Positions 21,565 through 31,442 of a DNA stretch of 32,943 bases are shown here, piece by piece (positions within the stretch are counted from its first letter, which is position 1; each line of letters opens with the position of its first letter). The stretch is from Elysia marginata (Eukaryota > Mollusca > Gastropoda > Plakobranchidae): the NCBI GenBank assembly GCA_019649035.1, contig BMAT01004472.1, forward strand, positions 58,245 to 91,187, in the 5' to 3' direction. The notes below the pieces were generated by a model that saw only the letters and a program-made list of their open reading frames with translations, was not told where the DNA came from and made no database searches. The position numbers were made by a program, and so were the translations under genes.

Positions 21565-23304
21565 TTAGATTGCGCAGTGGCTGCCTCCACTATTTATTCT
21601 TAAAAACAGCACTGGGATTTATCGATAATTTTTCAATGTATCAAACCCATTAAGCAGATTCAAACAATGTTAAACACCCTCTAGGTGAAGAGTATAAGTT
21701 TAAACCTCAAAAAGGGTTTATTTACCATCGATTTGTTTTCTCGTATAAAAAAATTCCCATCGATAAAGGTTAACTACATAATCTATCCATGGCAGTCTAT
21801 TTTATTATGATATTCTAAACCACATTTAGCAAAAGTTTATTACGACACTGCCATACTCACACAAAGTATATTATCTATGAGAGATAACAAAAACGTAGAG
21901 TGCACTTTATCAATTGCATAGATACCATAAATGTTTCACACAACTGTACTTCAATGTAGCAGGATTTCGATCGCCAATTATATGGAGGAAAAACGAATAG
22001 GCTTACCTTTAAACAAAATAACCCAACATGTCTATCAATCAATTAGCCAGCGACGAGACAAGTAAAAGCCAGTAGGAATACAGCAACGAAAAAAACCCAG
22101 CGAAAACTACAAGGAAATATAATAACAGCAACCAGACAAAACAAATTACAATAGACGCTAAAACAAAAAAACAACATAAACAGAAACCTTAAGGAAAACC
22201 ATTGTGATCAATAATTTATACAAGCAGTGTCTTGTTGATTTCATTAAGATTGCTTAGTGTGAACTCAATTTGTTGGAGCTTGGAGAGATAGAAGACGACA
22301 ACTCCTCCATCTTGTTCCCCTTTTTATTTTTTTTCGTAGAAAATAACAACATTATTTCAGAAACATTAGCAAACTCATTAGTCAATAAGCATGAAAGTGT
22401 GGCATAAACTGTGAACCTATCGCACTCCGTCACATTTGCCAGACAAACATGGAAGAAATAATCTCCATTTTTTTCAGTACATGAAATAATTATTTAAGAT
22501 GATAAACTTTTCTAAAGTATGTATGACACAAAAACCCTCAGTTTTATTAGAAATTACCAAAAACGAAGAAATTTTAAAAAGACAAGTTGCCCTTGGAAGG
22601 GCTACGTAATGATATCGTCAAAAAGTTATTAGCTTTTTTAAAACTTTTTTTTTCTTAAGAGTAAAGTTCTTTAAGACGTAATAAATTGATATAATTACAC
22701 AGAGTAAAATTCTAGACGGTGTCAGTACCAGGCCAGGCAGCCCAAATGTAAGCAAAGTTGTAATTAAGTATCATTTTGCTCTATCTCCCCCAATTATTGG
22801 GTATGAATAAGAACATAATAAGGCTCCAAAATATTTTCTGAGTCAAGGGCCGGCCCTAGGCCACTGCATAACACGCCCGTCGAGGGTAAATGTCATAAAT
22901 CTCTTTATGCTTCAATACTTCTTGAGAGTACCGATGCGGTCAAATTGAAATTGACTCTCTTCTAACTTTACTAAATAATCAGATAAGATAGATCAGTTGA
23001 GCCTTAATGCTCAAATTGGTTTTCTTCTCGCTGCTGGGCTTCTTTAGTAAGAAGGCTGAGGGTCGGTCCTATACACCGAACTCAGAGGGTGATAGATGCA
23101 TTCCCTTTGGGGCTTTTTACATGGTACCATGACCCTCTTGGTATATATTCTCATAACCAAAGTAAGTGAGACTGCGAAATTCAGTTTTAAATTTTAAAAC
23201 AATTTAATTAAAGCAATGTATTATGTGTACATATTTATTAGGAAATATCATCCCGGTAACGTAAACAATTTTGCATTAATCCCAATATTTTTGTTTGTTA
23301 AAAT
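21565..23304. other. AT-rich stretch, no gene seen
   Basis: A GC-richer patch at 22849-22890 includes the palindrome GGGCCGGCCC, and another occurs at 23025-23140. Neither matches the SINE families or has A/B boxes. No open frame was supported. Confidence 0.4.
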
Positions 23305-23681
23305 TCAATGTAAAAGGATGCTCCTGTAAGTGTCAAACTTAATCTTATGTCTCTGAGGTTTCAAGCACCAACGATTGTAAACTTTCATGTATTCCAAGAT
23401 CCTCAACATCATGTATGTCATCTCAACTGTCCGGACAAAACTAATGAACCTACTGAAGATCGAGGTACACACTTCAAACATAATATAATTCCAATAGAAA
23501 TTTTTCTCTCTACATTCCTTTTTTATTTGTAGGACAAACCAAACACCTCGTCTGCGATCCAAGATTTTTCTCCGACCACCCCTTGAAAAATGTCCTTGTA
23601 AGTACTTCTTCAATGCTAGAAGCTCTTCTATCCATATTGGCATCTGGTAATAGATTCAGACCTGAAATCTTGCCGATTAAC

Positions 23682-23807
23682 AGCACATGGGTGATGTCTG
23701 CTAGCACATAGGTGATGTCTGCTAGCACATAGGTGATGTCTGCTAGCACATGGGTGATGTCTGATAGCACATGGGTGATGTCTGCTAGCACATAGGTGAT
23801 GTCTGCT
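23682..23807 (+). repeat. 21-bp minisatellite, six copies
   Basis: Six tandem units of AGCACATGGGTGATGTCTGCT with G/A and C/A variants. The period is exactly 21 bp and there are no spacers. Because 21 is a multiple of 3, every frame repeats as a heptapeptide; the minus-strand frame 23510-23791 reads ADITHVL units. That frame continues about 60 codons past the repeat without a recognisable domain. Coding status is not supported. Confidence 0.95.
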
Positions 23808-24064
23808 GTATGTTAATCGTTCAAATCATTTCGGGTCACAGCAAGTGCAGAGAAATTCGGAACAACGTTTGCTCTGAAGTTTGAACTTGAAATTTGCCAT
23901 CTCTAAAACATTATCCCCCTCAATATGTTTTTTTTTTATTTGTTGAGATTAAACTTGAGGCGCTGGGGCCTCTATAGTGTCATTTCGACTCTACGCATGG
24001 ACATTTGGGAGGTGCCTTGTAGCGTTTCTGGGAACTTCGTTAGCTTACAACTGATAAGCGATAG
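23808..24064. other. Probable degraded upstream part of the LINE
   Basis: Directly upstream of the ADD box, a shifted frame reads LQLISD, as expected just before a LINE ADD motif. Farther upstream nothing could be aligned by eye. Confidence 0.3.
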
Positions 24065-24843
24065 GCTGATGACATAACAAGTATGAGAAGAATCCTCTAC
24101 AGAGTAGGTGAGGCTGGAACCGAAGCTGGGCTTAAATAAAACGCAAAGAAGACAAAGGTGTTACAAGTACTTCCTAAACAGAACAGAGAAGAAAAAATAA
24201 AGTTGAACAAATGTGACCTAGAAAACGTTGATGATTTCAAGTATCTAGGCTCTGCAAAATCTGTAGATGGGTCATGTTCGAAGGATATAGAATATAAATA
24301 GGAATGAGTAAAAAGAAAATGTTGGAGTTGAACAATATATGGAAAGACGACAACATACCTTTAACTTTAAAGATAAAGTTGCTTAAATGTCTGATATGGC
24401 CAGTGTTGGTGTATGAATGTGAAACATGGACACAAAAGAAAGAAGATGATAAAAGAATTGAAGCTGCTGAGATTTGATTCTATGGGTGCATACTGAGAGT
24501 GGCATGGACCGACAAGAGAAGAAAATAAGGTTAGTGTCCTCAAAGAGATCGGAACTAATCTCAGTCTACAGCAGGCGAGAAACACCAGAAAACTTTAATA
24601 AAATAATACTGGTCATGCCTTGCGCAACTCTAGAACAACTCTCATGAAGGCTGTATACGAAGGAAAGTTGGAGGGTAAAAGAAACAGAACACGACCACCA
24701 GCCTCCTTGGTGTCTAACTTGGTCACTGTCAGGGGGGGATAAGTCTGCACAAGATGGTTGGGGCAAGTCAAGACAGAGATGGATGCAGGAAGATTGTCAA
24801 CATTGCATCCAGTGACGCAGACACTTGAGACAGCTGAGACCTG
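24065..24843 (+). pseudogene. Non-LTR retrotransposon reverse transcriptase, C-terminal remnant
   Basis: The frame-by-frame reading follows the second half of a LINE reverse transcriptase: catalytic ADDI (24065-24076), RVGEAGTEAGLK, KKTKVLQVLP, NVDDFKYLGS, then after a frameshift and stops ILP-type helix sequence KIKLLKCLIWPVLVYECETW, RIEAAEI, CILRVAWTDK, and GKRNRTRPP near 24679. In-frame stops (for example after GLK) and at least two frameshifts make it inactive. The order YLGS, YxCETWT, RVxWTDK, GKRxRxRPP is typical of the post-palm region of APE-type LINEs. I do not assign a clade. It differs from the LINE end at 17840. Confidence 0.9.
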
Positions 24844-25170
24844 AAAAGCAAGTGTAATATTTTATCTTTTCGCAAATTGTAACTGTCCAACAAGTGTCCT
24901 GTCATTTTTCTCATGACTAAGTCCTCCAGCATAGCCTCGATAAAAACATGAAATTATTGGTGATGGAAATCTTTTTTTTTTAAATTATTCTAGAAACAAA
25001 ATCCAAAATCTAGATTCAGAGCAAGGTGAATTAGAGACAAAAATGGATGGACCCTAGTACTATTTCTGAATTCTTTACCATTCATCAAAATTTCTTTTCG
25101 CGTCGATCCTTCTCTACATCTTTCTCTCTACTTCTCATTTGTCGGATAATCTACCGATGTCTGTTTCTCC
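24844..25170. other. Unique stretch, no gene seen
   Basis: A T run lies at 24972-24980. There is no element or exon evidence. The plus-strand frame starting at 25047 runs into the CTAT array. Confidence 0.45.
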
Positions 25171-25175
25171 AACAA

Positions 25176-25415
25176 CATATCTATCTATCTATCTGTCTAT
25201 CTATCTATCGAACTATCTATGTGTCTACCTACCTATCTATCTATCCATCTATCTATCTAACTATCTATCTATCTATGTAATTTACAACCCATCTATCTAC
25301 CCATCTATTTATCTATCTATCTAACTATCCATTTATCTATCTGTCTATCTATCTCTCTATCTATCTATCAATCTCTCTGTGTATCTACCTATCCACCTAA
25401 ATATCTACCTGTTTA
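25176..25415 (+). repeat. Imperfect (CTAT)n array
   Basis: About 240 bp of CTAT with CTAC, CCAT and CTGT variants. Ser/Ile/Tyr/Leu-rich open frames are readthrough. The array abuts the dispersed repeat copy at 25416. Confidence 0.9.
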
Positions 25416-25505
25416 TCTATTTGCTTCTACATGTTTGCGTATACATTCTACAATATCTCCACCTCTCAAAAATTTTAAAAAGTTTTTTTTTTTGAGGATC
25501 TCTGT
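25416..25505 (+). repeat. Dispersed repeat, copy 2 (partner at 18412)
   Basis: Direct homologue of 18412-18500, about 7.0 kb away, with anchors TTTGCGTATA, TCTCCACCTCTC and AGGATCTCT in the same order. Its left end joins the CTAT array. The repeat family is unknown. Confidence 0.75.
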
Positions 25506-26450
25506 GTTTTTTTGTTCCCCAATGGAACTCAGCACCACGGTTAAAAAGGACGTCTTCCAACAAGTTATGGTCTACACATGGCCTTCCCTTAGGGGATGGA
25601 GTGCGAACAAAATTGATATTCGTTTACGAAAAAAGGTCTCTTGAAAATATAATAGCATTGAGTAGCCTAATTTTTTCTGACTTTGATATATTCAAGTCTT
25701 ACACGTTTTTTTATTTTCTTTTGTCTAAAGAAGGCGTAAAGCCGACAGCTCACTTGTTTTGTCAATATTTTTAGAGCTAAAATATATACCTCACTTAAAA
25801 AAATTGACTTGCTTAACAATAATATGGGGTTATCTTGCTTCCTCATAATTGCCATACACTGGTGTTTCGTACTCCGCCTTTGCACATCTCAGTGCACATT
25901 TTAGGAAGGCCTGTCTATTGGGAGTTCATCAAGAGGCTGCGTTTTTTTTCAGTACATAAAGGTGAAGATTTCCTTGCGTTTGTCAATGACTGGTCGTCTA
26001 AAATTTCAATTTTTTTTCTCAAGGAGGCATAGTTGGGAAAAAATTGCATGACTGGAGCGTAGTGGGGTTCAATCTTCTTTTTTTTTTATTTTTTGGTCAT
26101 TTCATTTCATAATATCATAATTGTTGTTACTTTTAAATTCCAAAAATACTTATCGAGTTAGGTTAAAGAATTTTTTTTTGGTTATACATTTCTAGTTTGA
26201 AGGATGGTTAATGTATGTTAGACCACGTTTTAAAGCTGTTATCGGTAGGTCCTGTGTAGGGGGTCTGGTTTGTTTCCTGCTTGCTGCGTGAACAGGGCCT
26301 TGTGTACATTGCATACTGTGAGACATTTGTTTTGAGGTTCCGCGCAGCTGTAGCTTATATAATATCGATTTAAAAGACACAAGAACTCAATGGAGGTTAT
26401 GAGGAAAGGGAACTTTAAAACTCAACGTCTTATTTTTTTTTAAATTTTTT
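25506..26450. other. Unique stretch, no gene supported
   Basis: Several T runs occur, along with short open frames (61-72 codons) on both strands without domains. No RNA gene or known repeat was seen. Confidence 0.45.
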
Positions 26451-26760
26451 CTCGAACTCTTTGATTTTCTTATTTATTAGTCTTTTTCTCCTCCTTCCTC
26501 TATCTCTCTCTTTCTCTCTGTATGTCTGTCCGTTTGTCTGTCTGTCTGCCTCTCTCTGTCTCTCCATTACTCTCTTTTTCTCTTTTTCTTCCTTTCTCTC
26601 TCACTCTCTCTCTCTTTCTTTCTTTCATTATCTCTGTCCCCCTATCGTTTTTTTTTGTCTTTCATGCGCTTTTTATACGCTTTTTATACTTTTCGTTTTT
26701 TGCTTTAGATTTGATTTTATGTTCCGTCCGATCGAGTCTCTGTCTATCTGACTCTCTCAC
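26450..26760 (+). repeat. Imperfect pyrimidine-rich (CT) region
   Basis: CT with CTGT and CTTT variants, strongest at 26500-26640. An internal tandem GCTTTTTATAC lies at about 26669 and 26680. Leu/Ser-rich frames here are readthrough. Confidence 0.85.
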
Positions 26761-27050
26761 TTTCTTCACCAGGTCCCACGACAGCTAAGGCTTCAGCGTT
26801 TCTAACTCTCTAAACTTTCTTTGCCCTAATTCAATTTGCCTCACTTCAAAGCGAATACAGAAGCTCTCCATCTCTGCCTGAGCTTGCATTGGGTTATCCA
26901 GTGCATTTTCAGTGCGATACCTGGCTTTTGTTTTGAATTTATTTTGTATCTTTTTTCTTCAATTTAGGAAAGTTCTCTTGTTACTGATAAGAAATAGGTG
27001 GCTCTGAGTTTGTTTTTTCCTTCTCAATATTTTAATTGTGTCTTTTGCAG

Positions 27051-27186
27051 AAAACTTAGTGAATATATTCAGGAAATGAATTTCAATTACATTGAAGTCG
27101 TAGGCGCTGTAATGCGTAGAAAAAAGGGCAAATTCAAAGAGATTACATTATATGATGCTCTCTCGTTTGTTTACACAGAGGCATGA
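27051..27186 (+). CDS. Candidate terminal exon of an unknown protein
   Basis: A pyrimidine-rich tract ending GTGTCTTTTGCAG (27038-27050) is a strong 3' splice acceptor. From 27051 one frame stays open for 44 full codons to a TGA at 27184-27186. The first base completes a split codon. The peptide is mixed and charged (KLSEYIQEMN at the start, AVMRRKKGKFKEITLYDA in the middle, SFVYTEA at the end), unlike the low-complexity frames around it, and it is not antisense to any SINE here. I recognise no family. No partner exon or poly(A) signal was identified, so it may be chance. Confidence 0.25.
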
Positions 27187-27365
27187 ACACATCAAAGGCA
27201 GTTAATATATTATTTGAGCCCTACATCTTCTATTGCCATTTAACAGGACGTATTTGATCGTTTAGCAATAGTTATTATATCTTGAATGTCTTTTGACTGG
27301 ACAAAAATGAAACGTTTTCAAAAGATGTGTGCTTTATGCAGGTCATATTAGTAGACTTCTCAGTG

Positions 27366-27419
27366 TTCACTCTCTCTTGCTTTCTCTCTCTTCTTCGCTC
27401 TCTCTCGCTTTCTCTCTCT

Positions 27420-27455
<36 letters not shown>

Positions 27456-27760
27456 TTCTCTCTCTAGCTCTCTCTCTCTCGATTTCTCTCTCTTTCTCTC
27501 TCTTCTCGCTCTCTCTTGCTTTCTCTCGCTCGCTTTATCCCTCTCTCTCTTTCTCTTTTCTTTCTATCTATCTACCTATTTGTCTATTTTTCTATTCGTC
27601 TAACTTTTATCTACATTATCATTTCCAAAATTCTCTTCTCTTTCTATCTTTACTGTTTCTTCTTCTTGTACACATTGTTTTTGTCTTTTATACCTCTTCT
27701 GTTCTCCCTTAATGTTTCTCTTTCGCTCTTTGTTTGATTTGCATTTTCCTCTTTTTTTCT
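27366..27760 (+). repeat. (CT)n microsatellite region
   Basis: The region is CT-rich with CGCTTTCTCTCTCT and AGCTCTCTCTCTCT blocks repeated, and pure CT at about 27422-27452. It grades into CTTT and CTAT-like sequence. The 73-codon frame 27516-27737 is readthrough. Confidence 0.9.
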
Positions 27761-28226
27761 TTCTTTATCTAAATCCTTGGCATATTTCAAAAGGGTGTGG
27801 AGATGTCTAATAAAAATTACATCCTACTAGATCTAGCTATTTAGCTCTCACTCCAAAACTCCAATGACTCTGCTTGAGGTAACTGGGTATATCTTCATTT
27901 TGAATACAAAACAAACGTGTTCCCTTCACTTCTTTTTTTTTAAGGAGGGGGGAATACCAATATCTAACTTACCCATTGTTTTTCCTGCAATCCTTTTAAT
28001 TAAGAGTTTTATAATTGCAAGCAAAAAAAAAACAACATCACTAATTAGTCAAAACCTTAATATAATGCTGAAAGGTAAATTAATAAATGTACACTCTTTG
28101 CCTCAGCGGGGAATAAAAATATCAAAGAGAATTCCAAGCCTTCAATAGCGACCCACTGCCTGTGTTTGCCTATCTCAGATCATTATTTAGCCATCTTTGA
28201 ACATTTTTTTCTTGATTGTCCGTATC

Positions 28227-28227
<1 letters not shown>
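27761..28227. other. Unique stretch, no gene supported
   Basis: A 94-codon frame (27864-28148) without domain or start context. A runs and T runs only; no element recognised. Confidence 0.4.

Positions 28228-28229
<2 letters not shown>

Positions 28230-28271
<42 letters not shown>
28230..28271 (+). repeat. (TC)n microsatellite
   Basis: About 20 nearly uninterrupted TC dinucleotides. Confidence 0.95.
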
Positions 28272-28273
<2 letters not shown>

Positions 28274-28469
28274 CTCTTAATTTCTCTCATTCTCAGCCTT
28301 CTCTTAATCTCTTTCCTTAAAACTGACTCATTCTTTTTTCCCACTTAACATCAAATGCAGAAAAGCAAATATTTATAATAGAATTAATAGTTTTCCAATT
28401 TTGCCGATTTGTGACGCAAATGTTAGATATATGATCAGTCTTTTTTGTATTTTTCACGTATATTATGCC

Positions 28470-28590
28470 ATGTTGTTTGACTTCTAAAGTAGAAAGTGTG
28501 GAGTTCGAGCGGAGTCTTAGCAGGTCGACGTTTAGTCAGTGGATTAAAATGAGTACCCGGTCATAGGCAGGATATCATGTAACCATTGTA
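28470..28590 (+). mobile_element. Family D SINE fragment with internal deletion
   Basis: TGTTTGACTTCTAAAG, GGAGTTCGAGC (B box) and TTAGCAGGTCGACGTTTAGT match the D head. GAGTACCCGGTCATAGGCAG matches D directly after, but about 40-50 bp present in the copy at 32071 are absent between them. The A box and the 3' half are missing. Confidence 0.75.
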
Positions 28591-29603
28591 AAAGTTTGAT
28601 TAACAAAAAAAAGAGATTATGTGTTGACAAAAAAATTTAATTCAGCTTGCTAATAAATTTTCCTTTGCAGTAGGAATATGTTTCTTTCGATCAGGGTTTT
28701 CATAAGCGTTTTAAACTTTTTACTACTATTTAACTCCATTTAGATCAGTTAATTTTTGACTGGACGGATTCATAGTTTCTGGTGTTGTTTTTCTTCCCTT
28801 TTACCTTTAGAGGGAAGGGAGGTGCGGAGGAGGAAACAGATCAGTAGCTCTTGCCTGAACGAATTCGTGTTCTTCTCTATTGCTCATCGAATGTTTTTCT
28901 TTACTACTACCAGCTTATGATTTTCCTCATACATGTGCCAATGTCATACTACAGTATTCTAGTCAAATGGCTACCAAAATAGATCTTAAGATACCAATCT
29001 TTTGTATGTGACCAAAGGCAGTAATACATTCATCATATTATGTCTCGTAGGTCAATCTCATTCATTCTCGCTATCTTATCTATCCGAACGATTTCTAAAA
29101 GAAGCTCATTTGATTGTAGCTCGTTTTGGCAAATACGCTTGTCTTGAGCCCAATACATTCATTAGCACGCCCAGGAGATATTTCCTGTTGTTACAGAAAT
29201 ATGCCAAATGGATATCTTATAATTGGCATGTTTTGTTTTCAAGATACAAAGAACAAATCTAAACAATCGTAGGCGTTTTTTGTTTTGTTTTATTTTTTTT
29301 TGTCGTTTTGTTTTATTGTTTTCACCAATGCTTAATAAAAGAATACAAACAAATTATTCCTATCCACGGCATATTTCTTGTTTTAAATTCCGATATAAAA
29401 CCGTAGCTTTAGAGGCAGTACTTAGTCTCGGAGGAAATTTTCTTTACTCGTATAGATTAGCTCAACATATTCAACTGAGAATGAAGAAAACTAAAGCTAT
29501 AGATTTCCTTTTTTAATCAGTTGCGTCCTTTTCAGGTATGCACAAATTTGTAGTGTGTAGAAGGTTTTTTAAATTATTTTTTTTTATAGACTATATTAAT
29601 CCC
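28591..29603. other. AT-rich stretch with two domain-free open frames
   Basis: Frames at 29002-29262 (86 codons) and 29223-29516 (97 codons) overlap in different phases and are of mixed composition rather than low complexity. I recognise no domain, and splice sites are unconvincing. They could be a decayed gene or transposon piece, or chance. Confidence 0.35.
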
Positions 29604-29890
29604 TTTTCGGGGGCCTAGATAGCTCAGTTGGTAGTGGCTTCGCTCCGTGGCCAAGAGGTCGCGGATTCGAAACACAGCCGAGCACACTCCGGGCCCCTAC
29701 TGGTTGGGTCGGTGTCAGTATAATGTGACCGGCTGAGGCTAAGTCATGGTATCCCCGCTAGTCTCTGGGTGGCAGCCCGTAAATTGTCATTGGGACCCAA
29801 GCCCTGGGAGCACCTTTGAAGTGGAATTGGGCTTGTAAAAATACCCTTCAATCGGGAAATTTGACTTCATAACTGACTTACTCAGCGTAA
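29604..29890 (+). mobile_element. Family C tRNA-derived SINE
   Basis: The head starts GGGGGCCTAGATAGCTCAGT and has a perfect A-box core (TAGCTCAGTTGG) and a B box GGATTCGAAAC (29664-29674). The acceptor and anticodon stems of a working tRNA are not formed, so this is a SINE head. The internal block at 29702-29735 (GGTGTCAGTATAATGTGACC) matches the block of family A at 28 of 34 positions. The 3' end is uncertain because a family B element in opposite orientation follows. Confidence 0.75.
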
Positions 29891-30100
29891 CTGTGTCACC
29901 ATAGAGCAGCGCCACTAATGCCCCAGCAGACCAGTACATTTGAAGCCTGTAGCTGGGTTCCCATTTTACAGTTGGGTGGACTGGGGAAAGTTAGGGTAAA
30001 TTGCTTTCCCAAGGTAATTGCAACACGGTGGGTTGGGCATCGAACCCGCGACCTCCAGATCTCGAGTCCGACGCGCTAACCACTCCGCTATGCTGCCCCC
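29891..30100 (-). mobile_element. Family B tRNA-derived SINE (minus strand)
   Basis: Read on the minus strand from 30100: GGGGCAGCATAGCGGAGTGG, B box GCGGGTTCGATGCCC, TTGCAATTACC, AGCAATTTACCC, then CCCCAGTCCACCCAACTGTA. This parallels 8470-8635. Homology with that copy is clear to about 29935 and unclear beyond. It converges tail-to-tail on the family C SINE. Confidence 0.8.
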
Positions 30101-30193
30101 ACAATACGGTTGCAATTCACCAGGTCATGGTGTAGAAGGCAATACTACCAAGGTAAAAAAATCCGTTCTAAAATATAATGTACTTTAAAGATT

Positions 30194-30474
30194 ATGCAAC
30201 AAATTTCATCGCCTGAGTTCTTGCTTGTTCTACTTTCATTCTTAAAAAAATGAGGAAAAACTTTGGTGTCTGAAAAGTGCCTATACAAGTTCTCATTTTT
30301 ACGAAACTGGGTATAAAAAAACAATTTCGTCTTACCACAGCTCCATATTTCTTAGGCTCGTGTTTCTCTAGAATTATCGACCTTGTTGTAAGACATTCAG
30401 ACGTAATTTTTTTTCCGTTTTACAAATTTGTGAGTTAGAACAAGCAAGAACTTACGTGACGAATTTATTGACAT
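30194..30474. mobile_element. Foldback element with arms of about 100 bp
   Basis: The left arm (from 30194) and the reverse complement of the right arm (to 30474) align over about 100 bp. The best part is GAGTTCTTGCTTGTTCTACT (30215-30234), which matches AAGTTCTTGCTTGTTCTAAC from 30433-30452. Matching GTGTCTGAA-type and ACAAG(T/G)TC blocks follow inward. About 80 bp of interior remain. The long arms and lack of coding capacity fit a foldback or MITE-type DNA element. No transposase or clear target-site duplication was seen. Confidence 0.75.
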
Positions 30475-31138
30475 GTTAGCATGATGTCCATAATACGGTT
30501 TATCTCTTGGGGTTATCTGTGTCTCCACTGTCTGTAAGTATCGAGGTGTAGAATAATTTTTTCTCACATAGAACTTTATTCATTATTTTTTTTTCGTATA
30601 CAGTCTTGTATAACATTTTTGTGTCTAGATCTTCTGTAATAACACGACTTAGGTGGGAAGAAAGAATTTTTGATACTCCTAAGTCCTTGAAGCACGTGCA
30701 AGTAATATTTTTTTACTAATAAATTAAATAAAACGTATTATTTTTTCGACAAAATCTCACTCTACCTGTTTTCCTTGACATGAATTTACCAACTCGCTTC
30801 CCGTTAACATGAGACTAAGTGTTTCGTTGGTGAATTAAAACGCTATTATTTCACGATTAACACCACCCAGAACCGTTACGTTAATACCATACTGTTGTTC
30901 GTAAATATTTGATTATTTTTTCATCCTTGGACGCTCCAGCAAGTGTTTACAAAAATATGAGAAAATGTAGAGGTAAGCGCCCTCTTGCGACCGGTAAAAG
31001 ATTTACAGAGTTCGTGTCTCTGATTAGGAAGTATTGGCTTTTGAATCGCCAGGTCGAAGTTTCTTTACTTAAGGTGGGTGTTAGTTGGTTAAAGGTTTGA
31101 AGCAAGTGATCAAGATAGGAGGGGAAAGCTGTAACTTA
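30475..31138. other. AT-rich stretch, no gene supported
   Basis: A 63-codon frame at 30909-31100 contains a donor-like AGAG/GTAAGC near 30972, but no acceptor, domain or partner exon. T runs otherwise. Confidence 0.4.
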
Positions 31139-31440
31139 ACAGTATTGTTTCGTTGAAAATTCAGAAAATACTACATTTGTTGCTAGGGATGTAGATATTA
31201 CGAGAAGTGGAGAATGTACTATAAAACGATAATTTAACACTTGATTTGATTTGCTATATTCGCATATTGAGGTAAAGGCTGAAGAGTGTTTAAAAATTTC
31301 AGAACATACTAGATTTGTTGCAAAGGGTTTTTTACTAGAAGCAATATTAAAGTGTAAATAAAAAGCAAAAAGCGATAAACTTAAACTTTTGATTTGCTAT
31401 TTCTACATGTTATATTTCAGCAAAAACTAAAGAGTATTTT
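31139..31440 (+). repeat. Diverged tandem duplication, period about 140 bp
   Basis: About 31160-31298 aligns with 31299-31440. TCAGAAAATACTACATTTGT (31161-31180) corresponds to TCAGAACATACTAGATTTGT at 31299-31318, an offset of 138. TGATTTGCTAT recurs with an offset of 143, and AAGAGTGTTT with AAGAGTATTT. Identity is around 75 percent by eye. Confidence 0.75.
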
Positions 31441-31442
31441 AA

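Noticed and set aside
22849..23140. GC-richer patches with a GGGCCGGCCC palindrome
   Set aside because: No A/B boxes, no second copy and no open frame, so no element could be defined.
23305..23791. 112- and 93-codon minus-strand frames
   Set aside because: They overlap each other in different phases and run into the minisatellite; no domain or splice support on that strand.
23682..23807. CRISPR-like regular repeat
   Set aside because: The 21-bp units are directly adjacent without spacers and the DNA is eukaryotic; it is a minisatellite.
29002..29516. Two overlapping frames of 86 and 97 codons
   Set aside because: Different phases, no recognised domain and weak splice context.
29604..29680. 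Possible tRNA gene
   Set aside because: A- and B-box cores are good, but acceptor and anticodon stems do not pair and a SINE body follows.
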